Shown one piece after another: positions 23,578 to 33,183 of a stretch of DNA of 64,000 nucleotides; position 1 is the stretch's first letter, and each line of letters starts with the position of its first letter. Source of the DNA: Blastomonas natatoria (lineage in GTDB: Bacteria > Pseudomonadota > Alphaproteobacteria > Sphingomonadales > Sphingomonadaceae); contig NZ_QJJM01000001.1 in NCBI RefSeq assembly GCF_003201955.1, forward strand, positions 62,001 to 126,000, written 5' to 3'. The notes under the pieces are model-generated. The model saw only the letters and a program-made list of their open reading frames with translations. It ran no database searches and was not told where the DNA came from. The position numbers and the translations under genes are program-made.

Positions 23578-24034
23578 TGTCCCGCCGGGCCAGCGAAATT
23601 GTCGGGCGATAGGTATTCTGCATCGGCCTGAACCGGGTGAACACATGGTTCTCCAGGGGCTTGTTGACCTTGCTGTCCCAGTTCGAATTGTTGAAGGACA
23701 GGCTTTCCACCTGTCTGGTGTCGATCCGCATGTCCGACGTCAACTGGGCTCCGAACTGGCCGTTGCGGACCCAACGCACTTCCGCCTCGAAGCGGCCAAG
23801 TCCGGGACGGTCGATTTCGACGACATCGCCGGGAAAGAGAGGAGCGGCGCACCGCCCCCCGATTCCGCCGCTGGATATGTCGCGAATGACACCATCGGCG
23901 CTGCCGAAGCGTTCGTGGAACACCGTCACCTTCATCAGCCGATGAACGCGCGGTTCGCGTTCCGGCATTGTCGCATCGCTCTTTAGCGGTGCATCGAAGG
24001 TCGAGTCTGTCAGTCCTTTTTTGCCGAATGACAT
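23573..24034 (-). CDS. PilZ domain protein
   Basis: 153 aa. A PilZ domain spans about residues 25 to 105: an RVHRLMKVTVF segment in place of the usual RxxxR c-di-GMP loop, then IRDISSGGIGGRC matching the D/NxSxxG motif, and GRFEAEVRWVRNGQFGAQ. The Arg spacing is imperfect, so c-di-GMP binding is likely but not certain. About 45 polar residues follow with no domain. It is divergent from nothing obvious and convergent with serA, so it is probably expressed alone. Confidence 0.82.
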   Translation of the reverse strand: MSFGKKGLTDSTFDAPLKSDATMPEREPRVHRLMKVTVFHERFGSADGVIRDISSGGIGGRCAAPLFPGDVVEIDRPGLGRFEAEVRWVRNGQFGAQLTSDMRIDTRQVESLSFNNSNWDSKVNKPLENHVFTRFRPMQNTYRPTISLARRDK

Positions 24035-24105
24035 GGTGGGTGCGTCCTTTGGCTCCCACCGCTAAGGAAAAACCCTTAAATCGAGGTAAAGTCGATCCCG
24101 ATCCT

Positions 24106-24555
24106 TCAGACCAGATCGAAGCGTTCGAGATACTGTTCGAACTGGGCCTCTCCAAGGCTGGTCAGCGTCACCCGGGTGCGGCGACGGTCGGACCGGTCGG
24201 GCAGCATATCCGCATAGCCCTTGTCGCGCAGCTGATGAATCAGCCGCAATGCGGTGCTCTCCGGAGCATCGCTCATCAGGCACAGGTCGCTCATCGACAT
24301 CTGCGTGCCATTGCGCTTTGCAGCGAGCAGCGCGACGAGCATGTCCCAGAGCGGATTGCGCAGCTTGAGTTCGGGAAAGCAGCTGCTCCGCAGCCGCGCC
24401 GCCTGCTGCTCGCGCATGATCAGCCGGTTGCGCCGGTCTCCGTCCGACTGAGGGGCTCGGCCATGATCGCTGGGGGGGGCGTCCGTTCGTACCGGGCGAT
24501 GCCAGGCGGAGGCGGAACGTGTGCTGGACTCTCTGACTAAGGATTTCACGTGCAT
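24106..24555 (-). CDS. MarR-like winged-helix transcription regulator
   Basis: 149 aa. The winged helix lies in the C-terminal half: LWDMLVALLAAKRNGTQMSM, then DAPESTALRLIHQLRDKGYA as recognition helix and DRSDRRRTRVTLTSLGEAQF as wing, the MarR pattern. The N-terminal 60 residues are polar, Arg/Ser-rich and probably disordered, longer than in most MarR proteins. ATG 24555 follows AGGA closely. Ligand and targets unknown; it lies 71 nt upstream of the PilZ gene and could be cotranscribed with it. Confidence 0.78.
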   Translation of the reverse strand: MHVKSLVRESSTRSASAWHRPVRTDAPPSDHGRAPQSDGDRRNRLIMREQQAARLRSSCFPELKLRNPLWDMLVALLAAKRNGTQMSMSDLCLMSDAPESTALRLIHQLRDKGYADMLPDRSDRRRTRVTLTSLGEAQFEQYLERFDLV

Positions 24556-24921
24556 TTTCCTGTTGCTGCTCGCGCGCCCATGGCCAGTCTTTACCAAACC
24601 ACGTCGACCAGCACGGCCGAGCAGGAGGAGATGGCTCTTGTCCCGCAGGTTCTTGCAGTATTCTCAATCGCTTACCACCCCAGTTTTTGGGGGATAGCCC
24701 AGGAACTGGGGCATTTATTGCCACCATAACGGATCAAATATTTCGCCGATGCCGCGCTTTGTTGCCCGCACAAGCATGGCCAGTACCATGAAGATTGACA
24801 AAAATTGCGTCGGTTCGGGCAGTTGGGCGCGCCGGCAGGCCTGATCCGGCCTTGCGTCGATTGCTCTTTCGGGGCTTGAGGATAAAAGCTCTGCCGACGT
24901 GATCTCGAACGGGGAATGCCA
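24556..24921. other. Intergenic region without a supported gene
   Basis: A 366-nt divergent gap between the MarR-like gene (leftward) and the CitE-like gene (rightward). It is locally AT-richer than its surroundings (for example ACGGATCAAATATTTCGCC near 24728 and a TTGACA near 24795). It should hold both promoters and perhaps the MarR operator. I see no clear -10 box or strong palindrome. Confidence 0.5.
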
Positions 24922-25812
24922 ATGCAGAATGTTGCGAACCTTGCCATGCGATCCTGGTTGTTTGCTCCTGGCGACAGCGAGAGAAAGATGATCAAGGCGA
25001 CCGACAGCGCTGCCGATATCGTGCTGCTGGATCTGGAAGATGCGGTTTCAGCCGAAAACAAGCCACGCGCCCGGCTGCTGGTGCGCGATCACCTGGAAAG
25101 CCTTGCTCCGGCAGGGCGGTCCCGGGTCTGGGTTCGGACCAACCCGCTCGATGGGCCTTGGACGCTCGAAGACCTGGCTGCGATCATGCCTGCCAGGCCG
25201 GGCGGCATCATGCTGCCCAAGGCGCGCGGTCCACACGATATCGAACTGCTCGACCATTATCTGTCCGCGCTCGAGGTCGCAAACGGCATTGAGCGCGGTG
25301 CGACGCCCGTGATCGCGCTGGTCACGGAAACGGCGGAGGCGATGTTCACCACCGGCGACTATAAGGGAGCCCCGCGCTTGGTCGCGATGAGCTGGGGCGC
25401 GGAGGATCTGGCCGATTCGATCGGCGCTGCCAGCAATCGCAATGCAGACGGCAGCTATGGCTTTACCTATGAGCTGGCGCGCAGCCTGTGTCTGCTCGGA
25501 GCGGCCAGCGCGGGTGTGGCGGCGATCGAAACGATCCAGGGCGATTTCCGCGATCTCGAAGGGCTGAAGGCGCGCGCCGAAAAGGTTCGGCGCGATGGCT
25601 TCGCGGGCATGCTCGCGATCCATCCGGCGCAGGTCGACGTCATCAACGCGGCCTTCACTCCAAGCGAAGCAGAGCTGGCAGAGGCGCAGGCGATCGTCGA
25701 TCTGTTCGCGGCCAATCCGGGCGCTGGCACCATCGGCTACAAGGGCGGGATGCTCGATCGGCCGCATCTGTCGCGCGCGAGGCAGCTGCTGGCGCGCGTG
25801 GGCCGAGGCTGA
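24922..25812 (+). CDS. HpcH/HpaI aldolase / CitE-like lyase
   Basis: 296 aa. The CitE-type TIM barrel is seen from the first residues: RSWLFAPGDSERKMIKATDS, VLLDLEDAVSAENKPRARLL, then GIMLPKARGPHDIELLD, VTETAEAMFT and DFRDLEGLKARAEKVRRDGF with AIHPAQVDVINAAF at the end. Stand-alone members act as malyl-, citramalyl- or similar CoA lyases/thioesterases; no citrate lyase alpha or gamma subunit is nearby. The second ATG (24922) has GGGGA six nt upstream and is preferred over the one two codons earlier. Confidence 0.85.
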   Translation: MQNVANLAMRSWLFAPGDSERKMIKATDSAADIVLLDLEDAVSAENKPRARLLVRDHLESLAPAGRSRVWVRTNPLDGPWTLEDLAAIMPARPGGIMLPKARGPHDIELLDHYLSALEVANGIERGATPVIALVTETAEAMFTTGDYKGAPRLVAMSWGAEDLADSIGAASNRNADGSYGFTYELARSLCLLGAASAGVAAIETIQGDFRDLEGLKARAEKVRRDGFAGMLAIHPAQVDVINAAFTPSEAELAEAQAIVDLFAANPGAGTIGYKGGMLDRPHLSRARQLLARVGRG

Positions 25813-25846
25813 ACGCGACGCTCTCGCAAATTCTGCAACCACTCCC

Positions 25847-25877
25847 CTTGCGTTGCAAAGATGCAACACTATCTCCG
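25847..25877 (+). promoter_or_regulatory. RpoH-type heat-shock promoter of clpB with palindrome in the spacer
   Basis: CTTG (25847-25850), 17 nt, then ACTATCTCCG (25868-25877). This matches the alphaproteobacterial sigma-32 consensus CTTG-N17/18-CYTATNTNNG at all but one base. The 17-nt spacer contains the perfect palindrome GTTGCA-AAGA-TGCAAC (25852-25867), so a repressor could bind between the promoter elements. Confidence 0.65.
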
Positions 25878-25911
25878 TTCCACAAGGGCTAGATAGGGTG
25901 GAGAAACTCCC

Positions 25912-28491
25912 ATGAACCTCGAGAAATTTACCGACCGCGCCAAGGGCTTTCTGCAATCGGCGCAGACCGTTGCCATCCGCATGAGCCATCAGCGGATCAG
26001 CCCCGAACATATCCTCAAGGCGCTGCTCGAAGATTCCGAAGGCATGGCTGCGGGCCTGATCGCGCGTGCCGGAGGCCAGGCCCCGGTTGCAGTGCAGGAA
26101 GTCGATGCCCTGCTCGCCAAGGTGCCTGCCGTCTCGGGCGGTGGAGCGCAGCAGACCCCCGGTCTGGACAATGACGCGGTGCGCCTGCTCGACAGTGCCG
26201 AACAGGTGGCCAGCAAGGCCGGTGACAGCTTCGTGACCGTCGAGCGGCTGCTGCTCGCCATCGCGCTCGCCAAGGGTACCAAGGCGGGCGATGCGCTGGC
26301 CAAGGCAGGCGTGACGCCCGAAGCGCTCAACACCGCGATCAACGATCTGCGCGGCGGCCGCACCGCGACCTCGGCCAGCGCCGAGGAAAGCTATGAGGCG
26401 ATGAAGAAATATGCGCGCGACCTGACCGCAGTCGCGCGCGAGGGCAAGCTCGATCCGGTGATCGGCCGCGACGAGGAAATCCGCCGCACCGTGCAGATCC
26501 TGGCGCGCCGCACCAAGAACAACCCGGTGCTGATCGGCGAACCCGGCGTTGGCAAGACCGCGATCGCCGAAGGCCTGGCGTTGCGCATCGCCAATGGCGA
26601 CGTGCCCGACAGCCTCAAGGACCGCCGCCTGATGGCGCTCGACATGGGCGCGCTGATCGCGGGCGCAAAGTATCGCGGCGAGTTCGAGGAACGGCTGAAA
26701 GCGGTGCTGGACGAGGTAAAGGGCGCCGAGGGCGAGATCATCCTGTTCATCGACGAGATGCACACGCTGGTGGGTGCAGGCAAGGGCGAGGGCGCGATGG
26801 ACGCCTCCAACCTGCTCAAGCCCGCGCTCGCGCGCGGCGAGCTGCACTGCATCGGCGCGACCACGCTCGACGAGTATCAGAAGCATGTGGAGAAGGACCC
26901 TGCGCTCCAGCGGCGGTTCCAGCCGGTGTTCGTCGGCGAGCCCAATGTCGAGGACACGATCTCGATCCTGCGCGGGCTCAAGGAGAAGTACGAGCTGCAC
27001 CATGGCGTGCGGATCACCGACAATGCGCTGGTCGCGGCGGCGACGCTGTCGAACCGCTATATCTCGGACCGCTTCCTGCCCGACAAGGCCATCGACCTGA
27101 TGGACGAGGCGGCGAGCCGCATCCGCATGGAGGTGGAGAGCAAGCCCGAGGAGATCGAGGCGCTCGACCGGCGGATCATCCAGCTCAAGATCGAGGCCTC
27201 GGCGCTGGGCAAGGAAAGCGATGCCGCGTCGAAGGACCGGCTCGCCACGTTGCAGAAGGATCTGGCCGAGCTCGAGCAGCAATCGACCGAGCTGACCACG
27301 CGCTGGCAAGGCGAGAAGGACAAGATCAACGCCGAGGCCAGGCTCAAGGAAGAGCTTGATGGCCTACGCATCGAGCTCGAACAGGCGCAGCGCAACGGCG
27401 ATCTCGCGCGCGCGGGCGAGCTGTCCTATGGGCGTATTCCCGAGCTGGAGCGCAAGCTGGCCGAGGCCCAGAGCCACACGGCCGGCGCGATGCTGCGCGA
27501 GGAAGTGACCGAGGACGACATCGCCGCCGTGGTGAGCAAATGGACCGGTATTCCCGTCGACCGGATGCTTGCGGGCGAGCGCGAGAAGCTGCTCGCCATG
27601 GAAGAGCATATCGGCAAGCGCGTCATCGGCCAGCAGGCCGCGGTCGAGGCGGTGTCCAAGGCCGTCCGGCGCTCGCGCGCAGGCCTGCAGGACCCCAACC
27701 GCCCACTCGGCAGTTTCCTGTTCCTCGGTCCCACGGGCGTCGGCAAGACCGAGCTGACGCGCGCACTGGCAGGCTTCCTGTTCGACGACGACAACGCGAT
27801 GGTGCGCATCGACATGAGCGAGTTCATGGAGAAGCATGCGGTCGCGCGGCTGATCGGCGCGCCTCCGGGCTATGTCGGCTACGAGGAAGGCGGTGTGCTG
27901 ACCGAAGCGGTGCGGCGGCGGCCCTATCAGGTCGTGCTGTTCGACGAGGTGGAAAAGGCGCATCCGGACGTGTTTAACGTGCTCCTTCAGGTGCTCGACG
28001 ATGGCCGCCTGACCGATGGCCAGGGCCGCACGGTCGATTTCTCGAACACGCTGATCATTCTCACCTCGAACCTGGGCAGCCAGTATCTTGCCGGCATGAC
28101 CGAAGACCAGAAGGTCAAGGATGTCGAACCGCAGGTGATGGAAGTCGTGCGCGGGCATTTCCGCCCCGAATTCCTCAACCGGCTCGACGAGATCATCCTG
28201 TTCCACCGTCTGGGCGAGGAGCATATGGCGCCGATCGTCGACATCCAGGTCGCGCGGGTGGCGAAGCTGCTCAAGGATCGCAAGATCACCATCGACCTGA
28301 CCGACAGCGCACGCAAATGGCTGGGCCGGGTGGGCTATGATCCGGTCTATGGCGCACGGCCGCTCAAGCGGGCGATCCAGAAATATCTTCAGGACGCGCT
28401 GGCCGACAAGCTGCTGCGCGGCGAGGTGCCCGATGGATCGACGGTGCACGTCACCGATGGCGATGGTCAGCTTGTGCTGACGGTGGGGTGA
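25912..28491 (+). CDS. clpB: ATP-dependent chaperone ClpB
   Basis: 859 aa, full length. This hexameric AAA+ disaggregase works with DnaK to rescue aggregated proteins. An N-terminal Clp repeat domain covers the first 145 residues. The first AAA module has Walker [10 protein letters not shown] (about 209). The coiled-coil middle domain (about 405 to 525) distinguishes ClpB from ClpA/C. The second AAA module has GPTGVGKTE (about 606) and Walker [12 protein letters not shown]. There is no ClpP-binding loop. GGAG precedes the ATG, and the RpoH-like promoter at 25847 explains heat induction. Confidence 0.97.
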   Translation: MNLEKFTDRAKGFLQSAQTVAIRMSHQRISPEHILKALLEDSEGMAAGLIARAGGQAPVAVQEVDALLAKVPAVSGGGAQQTPGLDNDAVRLLDSAEQVASKAGDSFVTVERLLLAIALAKGTKAGDALAKAGVTPEALNTAINDLRGGRTATSASAEESYEAMKKYARDLTAVAREGKLDPVIGRDEEIRRTVQILARRTKNNPVLIGEPGVGKTAIAEGLALRIANGDVPDSLKDRRLMALDMGALIAGAKYRGEFEERLKAVLDEVKGAEGEIILFIDEMHTLVGAGKGEGAMDASNLLKPALARGELHCIGATTLDEYQKHVEKDPALQRRFQPVFVGEPNVEDTISILRGLKEKYELHHGVRITDNALVAAATLSNRYISDRFLPDKAIDLMDEAASRIRMEVESKPEEIEALDRRIIQLKIEASALGKESDAASKDRLATLQKDLAELEQQSTELTTRWQGEKDKINAEARLKEELDGLRIELEQAQRNGDLARAGELSYGRIPELERKLAEAQSHTAGAMLREEVTEDDIAAVVSKWTGIPVDRMLAGEREKLLAMEEHIGKRVIGQQAAVEAVSKAVRRSRAGLQDPNRPLGSFLFLGPTGVGKTELTRALAGFLFDDDNAMVRIDMSEFMEKHAVARLIGAPPGYVGYEEGGVLTEAVRRRPYQVVLFDEVEKAHPDVFNVLLQVLDDGRLTDGQGRTVDFSNTLIILTSNLGSQYLAGMTEDQKVKDVEPQVMEVVRGHFRPEFLNRLDEIILFHRLGEEHMAPIVDIQVARVAKLLKDRKITIDLTDSARKWLGRVGYDPVYGARPLKRAIQKYLQDALADKLLRGEVPDGSTVHVTDGDGQLVLTVG

Positions 28492-28496
28492 TCAAC

Positions 28497-28526
28497 CTCT
28501 CCCCTCCCGCGTGCGGGAGGGGAGAG
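28497..28526. repeat. Perfect 14-bp palindrome after clpB
   Basis: CTCTCCCCTCCCGC (28497-28510), GT, then GCGGGAGGGGAGAG (28513-28526). It lies between the convergent clpB and DUF2891 genes and belongs to the CCCCTCCC repeat family. It may act as a bidirectional transcription barrier, although no T-run follows. Confidence 0.75.
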
Positions 28527-28550
28527 CTTAGGGCGGGGTGGGGCTTTTAC

Positions 28551-29678
28551 CTAGCTCCCCCCGATCCCCCGCTTCGTCGTCAGATAGGTCGCGAAGCTGC
28601 CCAGCCAGTGGCTGCCTTCGTAATTCTTGTCGCTGACCGCCTTGAGACCGCTTTCGGCGTGCAGCTTTGCCGTGGCGAGCAGTGCGGGGATGCGCGGGTC
28701 GCCCTCGGGCAGCGCGCTGGCAATCCCCTCCATCGCCCAGGCGCGCGAGAGGTTGACGCCATCGAGATGCACCAGCTTGCCGTCGGTGGGATCGCGCACC
28801 TCGCCGGGCGTGAGCCAACCCGTCCCGCCATCCGTCGGAATTTGCGGCAGGAACTTGCCCAGCCATGCGGGATATTCGGCCTGCGGCATCACCCGGCGCA
28901 TCAGGTCTGCCTCCATCAGGCAGGGTGACAGGAAGTCCTCGCCCGAAGGCTCATAGGCAAGCGGGCAGTTCACGTCCGCGCGGTGGAACTCGAGCGATTT
29001 CGCCACCAGCTGCTTTTCGAACGCATCGTTCTTCACCCGGCGGGCATAATCGAGCATCAGGCCGAAGGCGAACGCACTCTGGTTATGCGTGCCGAGCCGG
29101 ATCGGATAGGCGAGCTTGGGCAGCCATGCCTCTGTCTCTCCGACGATCTTCTGTTCGAGCGGGCGCAGCGTCTCTCGCCAGGCCTTGAGCTTGGGGTCCT
29201 CGCTCTCGTCGAGTTCGGCCACCAGTTGCAGGAACCACGCAGTGCCATAGGGTCGCTCGAAGCCCTTGCGGCCCTCGCCCTCGATGTATTCGAGTTCGGC
29301 CGCGATATTCTCGCGCGTGAAGCTGCGGTCGAGCGCGGCCAGGATCGCGGGCTTCATCGGCGAGGCGGGATCGGTCTTCAGGATGCGCACCAGCAGCCAG
29401 TGGCCATGGACCGAGCTGTGCCAGTCGAAACATCCGTAAAAGGCGGGCGTCAGTTCGCTCGGCGGCTTCGCGTCGCCATCGTCATTCAGCACGTGCGAGA
29501 TCTTGTTGGGATATTCCTTGTGCACGCAGGTCAGCGCCAGCCGCGCGAAGCGATCGTTGACGGCATCGGGCCGCGCTTCGGGAATAGCGATCGAATCCTT
29601 CTCGTCGTTCGGTTCTGGCGATCCGCAGCCTGCCAGGAGCAACGCTCCTGCCAGCGTCCATCCGGTCCAGATTTTCAA
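28551..29678 (-). CDS. DUF2891 family lipoprotein
   Basis: 375 aa. The TTG at 29678 gives a clean lipoprotein signal (MKIWTGWTLAGALLLAGCGS), whereas no ATG lies near, and the longer frame to 29822 adds non-signal sequence. The mature protein matches DUF2891: RFARLALTCVHKEYPNKISH, AFYGCFDWHSSVHGHWLLVR, then RPYGTAWFLQLVAEL, GTHNQSAFAFGLMLDYAR and GSHWLGSFATYLTT. The fold is probably an alpha/alpha toroid like glycan-processing enzymes, with conserved His/Trp/Glu, but no activity is established. Convergent with clpB. Confidence 0.82.
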   Translation of the reverse strand: MKIWTGWTLAGALLLAGCGSPEPNDEKDSIAIPEARPDAVNDRFARLALTCVHKEYPNKISHVLNDDGDAKPPSELTPAFYGCFDWHSSVHGHWLLVRILKTDPASPMKPAILAALDRSFTRENIAAELEYIEGEGRKGFERPYGTAWFLQLVAELDESEDPKLKAWRETLRPLEQKIVGETEAWLPKLAYPIRLGTHNQSAFAFGLMLDYARRVKNDAFEKQLVAKSLEFHRADVNCPLAYEPSGEDFLSPCLMEADLMRRVMPQAEYPAWLGKFLPQIPTDGGTGWLTPGEVRDPTDGKLVHLDGVNLSRAWAMEGIASALPEGDPRIPALLATAKLHAESGLKAVSDKNYEGSHWLGSFATYLTTKRGIGGS

Positions 29679-29827
29679 GGTCTTGTCCCTTTCATCGCTT
29701 GGTCGGCGAATACACACGATAAGCCGGGATGTTACAAGCATCAGACGGCATGAAATGTTTGAAAAGCCCGGGAGCCTGAAATGCGCATTTCCTGTCTTGC
29801 GGCAGTGCACAATAACTGTCACATCTT

Positions 29828-31261
29828 ATGCCAATGACAGGGGATAAACCGCACTTTGACGAGATGCTGCTGCCCGACGGTTCGGTGCGCGCACCCTATA
29901 GCGAATTTTGCGAATGGTATGGTGCGCAGGATGCATCTCGCCTCCGCACCAAGGCGCGCGATGCGGAGAATTTCTTCCGCCGCACCGGCATCACCTTTGC
30001 TGTCTATGGCGATGAGGAGGCGAGCGAGCGGCTGATCCCGTTCGACATTGTGCCGCGCATCATCTCGGGCCGCGAATGGGCGCGCCTCAGTCGCGGCATC
30101 GAGCAGCGGGTGCGCGCGATCAACGCCTTTCTGCACGATATCTATCATCGTCAGGAAATCCTGCGCGCAGGCCGCATCCCGGTCGAGCTGATCGCGAAGA
30201 ACGAGGCTTTCCTGCCGCAGATGATCGGCATGGACCCGCCAGGCGGCATCTACACGCACATTATCGGCGTCGATATCGTCCGCACCGGGCCCGACCAGTT
30301 CTATGTGCTCGAGGACAATGCACGCACCCCCTCGGGCGTGTCGTACATGCTCGAAAATCGCGAGACGATGCTGCACATGTTCCCCGAGCTGTTCCGCAAG
30401 GTGCGGGTGCGCGAGGTGTCGGACTATCCGCGCAAGCTGCGCCGCTCGCTCGCCGCCAGCGCGCCGCGCGCGTGCAGCGGCCCGCCCGAGATCGCGGTGC
30501 TGACGCCCGGCATCCACAACAGTGCCTATTTCGAGCACAGCTTTCTCGCCGACCAGATGGGGGCAGAACTGGTCGAGGGGCATGACCTGCGCGTGATCGA
30601 CGGCCGCGTCGCGATGCGCACGACCCAGGGCTATCGGGCGATCGACGTGCTCTATCGCCGCGTCGATGACGATTTTCTCGATCCGCTGACCTTCCGCCCG
30701 GATTCGGCCCTGGGCGTGCCCGGCATCATGGACGTCTACCGTGCGGGCGGCATCACGATCGCCAATGCGCCGGGCACCGGCATTTCGGACGACAAGGCAA
30801 TCTACAGCTACATGCCCGAGATCGTCGAATTCTATACCGGCGAAAAGGCGATCCTCGAAAACGTGCCGACCTGGCGCTGTTCGGAAGCGGACTCGCTCGC
30901 CTATGTGATGGAGCATCTGCACGAGCTGGTGGTGAAGGAAGTGCACGGATCTGGCGGTTACGGCATGCTAGTGGGTCCGGCGGCGAGCCGCAAGGAGATC
31001 GCCGCGTTCCGCCAGAAGCTCAAGGCGCGGCCTGGCAATTATATCGCGCAGCCCACGCTCTCGCTATCGACCGTGCCGATCATGACGCGCCAGGGGCTCG
31101 CCCCGCGCCATGTGGACCTGAGGCCCTTCGTGCTCGTCTCGCCCAATGGCATCGACATCACGCCCGGCGGGCTCACCCGCGTCGCGCTCAAGAAAGGATC
31201 GCTGGTGGTCAATTCCAGCCAGGGCGGCGGCACCAAGGACAGCTGGGTGCTGGACGAATGA
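29828..31261 (+). CDS. Circularly permuted ATP-grasp protein (DUF404/DUF407)
   Basis: 477 aa. The family sequence is visible throughout: an N-terminal DEMLLPDGSVRAPY, RSFLH-type IEQRVRAINAFLHDIYHRQE, DNARTPSGVSYMLENRETML, then APGTGISDDKAIYSYMPEIV and KEVHGSGGYGMLVGPAASRK, which form the nucleotide site. Circularly permuted ATP-grasp proteins of this kind are predicted amide or peptide ligases. It is the first gene of a four-gene block with an alpha-E protein, a transglutaminase and Anbu, a known conserved association. Expected to ligate an amino acid or peptide to an unknown substrate in the cytoplasm. Confidence 0.9.
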   Translation: MPMTGDKPHFDEMLLPDGSVRAPYSEFCEWYGAQDASRLRTKARDAENFFRRTGITFAVYGDEEASERLIPFDIVPRIISGREWARLSRGIEQRVRAINAFLHDIYHRQEILRAGRIPVELIAKNEAFLPQMIGMDPPGGIYTHIIGVDIVRTGPDQFYVLEDNARTPSGVSYMLENRETMLHMFPELFRKVRVREVSDYPRKLRRSLAASAPRACSGPPEIAVLTPGIHNSAYFEHSFLADQMGAELVEGHDLRVIDGRVAMRTTQGYRAIDVLYRRVDDDFLDPLTFRPDSALGVPGIMDVYRAGGITIANAPGTGISDDKAIYSYMPEIVEFYTGEKAILENVPTWRCSEADSLAYVMEHLHELVVKEVHGSGGYGMLVGPAASRKEIAAFRQKLKARPGNYIAQPTLSLSTVPIMTRQGLAPRHVDLRPFVLVSPNGIDITPGGLTRVALKKGSLVVNSSQGGGTKDSWVLDE

Positions 31262-31292
31262 GCGCGGGCATGATGATCGGGGGGACGCGCTG

Positions 31293-32234
31293 ATGCTGGG
31301 CAAGACCGCAGGCGGCCTGTTCTGGATGCAGCGCTATCTCGAGCGCAGCGAGAATATCGCGCGGCTGGTCGATGCCGGTTTCCGCATCGCATTGACGCGA
31401 TCGGAAGCCGCCGAGGACGAATGGGCCTCGGTACTGACCACCGCAGGCGTCCGCCAGGCCTATGCGCAGCGCTATGAGAAGGTCGATGGATCAAGCGTCA
31501 TCAATTTCCTGCTGCGCGACAAGACCAATCCATCAAGCGTGCTCTCGGTCATCGAGGCGGCACGCAACAACGCGCGCCTTGTCCGCACCGCGCTCACCCG
31601 CGAGGTGTGGGAGGCGACCAACGAATGCTGGATGACGCTGAAGGAAGCGCTGCGCACGCAGATTTCGGACAATGAATTGCCCGACGTACTGAGCTTGATC
31701 CGCCAGCAAAGCGCCCAGGTGCGCGGCGCGCAGAGCGGCACGATGATGCGCAACGACATCTATTTCTTCGCGCAGCTCGGTACCTTCGTGGAACGCGCCG
31801 ACAGCACCGCGCGCTTCCTCGACGTCAAATATTACGTGCTGCTTCCCTCGCTGTCCTATGTCGGTTCCAGTCTCGACAACGTGCAGTGGGAGACCATCCT
31901 TCGCTCGGTCTCGGCCTATCGCGCGTTCCGCTGGCTCAATCCGGGTGAGACCAACCCGCGCAATATTGCGCAGTTCATGATCCTCGATCAGGTCATGCCG
32001 CGTTCCTTGTCCTTCTGCGCCAGCCGGATGGCCGGTGCGCTGGAGGCGATCGCGCGCGAATATGGCGGAGCAGGGGAAAGTCTGGTCCAGGCGAGCGCGC
32101 TGAGCCAGGAGCTTGCCGCGACCAATATCGACATGGTCGTCGACAATGGGCTCCACCAGTTCATCCAGGACTTCATCAAGCGCAACAACAGCATCTCGGC
32201 GCAGATCGAGCAGGAATTCCGCTTCTACCATTGA
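31293..32234 (+). CDS. Alpha-E domain protein (DUF403)
   Basis: 313 aa, almost wholly helical, matching the alpha-E family: LGKTAGGLFWMQRYLERSEN at the start, then DKTNPSSVLSVIEAARNNAR, REVWEATNECWMTL, YFFAQLGTFVERADSTARFL and the C-terminal QFIQDFIKRNNSISAQIEQE. No enzyme activity is known; it is always a partner of permuted ATP-grasp and transglutaminase genes. The ATG at 31293 (GGGGGGA upstream) starts the family's normal N-terminus 31 nt after the ATP-grasp stop. Confidence 0.9.
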   Translation: MLGKTAGGLFWMQRYLERSENIARLVDAGFRIALTRSEAAEDEWASVLTTAGVRQAYAQRYEKVDGSSVINFLLRDKTNPSSVLSVIEAARNNARLVRTALTREVWEATNECWMTLKEALRTQISDNELPDVLSLIRQQSAQVRGAQSGTMMRNDIYFFAQLGTFVERADSTARFLDVKYYVLLPSLSYVGSSLDNVQWETILRSVSAYRAFRWLNPGETNPRNIAQFMILDQVMPRSLSFCASRMAGALEAIAREYGGAGESLVQASALSQELAATNIDMVVDNGLHQFIQDFIKRNNSISAQIEQEFRFYH

Positions 32235-32270
32235 GGCAGCGGACAGGGTTCAAGGGGTTACGGGTCACTC

Positions 32271-33086
32271 ATGCGGCTGCATATCGTTCACCGGACAAGC
32301 TATCATTACGATACGCCCATGCCTTATGCGCTGCAGCGGCTGCGCATGATCCCCAAGGATTCGCACGGGCAGAAGGTGCTGCGCTGGAAGACCAGTGTCG
32401 ATGGCGGAACCAAGCAGGTCGAATATTACGATCATCACAACAACCATGTAGAGCTGTTCAGCTTCGACCCCGACCAGCATGACATCATCATCGAGTGCGA
32501 GGGCGAGATCGAGACCAGCGACCATGCCGGGATGGTCGGCCAGCATATGGGCTCCGCGCCGCTGTGGTACTTCAGGCGGGAGACGCCATTCACCCGCCCG
32601 GGACCTTCAATCCGCAAGCTGCTGCGTCAGTTCGAGGATCCCGGTACAGACGAGGGCGATCCGCCGCGGCTGCACGCGCTTTCGGCGCTGGTCCGCGGAG
32701 CGGTCGCTTACGAGATCGGCCAGACCGGGGCCACGACGACAGCGGAAGAAGCGCTGACCGCTGGCCATGGCGTGTGCCAGGACCACGCGCATCTGTTCAT
32801 CACGCTGGCCCGGATGCTGGGCTATCCGTCGCGCTATGTCAGCGGGTATCTGCTGATGAACGACCGGATCGAACAGGATGCGGGGCATGGCTGGGCCGAG
32901 GTGCATGTCCAGGGCCTGGGCTGGGTCGGCTTCGACATTTCCAACGGCTATTCGCCCGACGAGCGCTATGTCCGCGTCGCGACCGGGCTCGACTATCGCG
33001 AGGCGGCGCCCATCGCGGGCATCACCTTTGGCAGCGGCACCGAGGCGATGACGGTCACGTTGCAGGTGCAGCAGGTCCAGCAATAG
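32271..33086 (+). CDS. Transglutaminase-like cysteine protease/transferase
   Basis: 271 aa. The N-terminal beta domain (RLHIVHRTSYHYDTPMPYAL) precedes a transglutaminase core with the full triad: Cys in AGHGVCQDHAHLFI (about 169), His in DAGHGWAEVHVQ (about 205) and Asp in GWVGFDISNGYSPDE (about 222). The core could hydrolyse or form amide bonds. No signal peptide, so it should act in the cytoplasm with the neighbouring ATP-grasp and Anbu proteins. It starts 36 nt after the alpha-E gene. Confidence 0.9.
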   Translation: MRLHIVHRTSYHYDTPMPYALQRLRMIPKDSHGQKVLRWKTSVDGGTKQVEYYDHHNNHVELFSFDPDQHDIIIECEGEIETSDHAGMVGQHMGSAPLWYFRRETPFTRPGPSIRKLLRQFEDPGTDEGDPPRLHALSALVRGAVAYEIGQTGATTTAEEALTAGHGVCQDHAHLFITLARMLGYPSRYVSGYLLMNDRIEQDAGHGWAEVHVQGLGWVGFDISNGYSPDERYVRVATGLDYREAAPIAGITFGSGTEAMTVTLQVQQVQQ

Positions 33087-33183
33087 ATCGGCCCGACTTT
33101 TCCACAACGCCCATTGCCGCTTGACCGATTGTTGCGCATGACGCCTTATGCGCGCCATGCGAACGAAGGGGGAGGACGCTCCT

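Noticed and set aside
24672-25061. 129-codon minus-strand frame upstream of the CitE-like gene
   Set aside because: Overlaps the start of a recognised gene on the other strand and has no domain; the gap is better read as a divergent promoter region.
25048-27309. 753-codon minus-strand frame opposite the CitE-like gene and clpB
   Set aside because: Antisense shadow; spans two unrelated genes and their gap, with no signal or motif.
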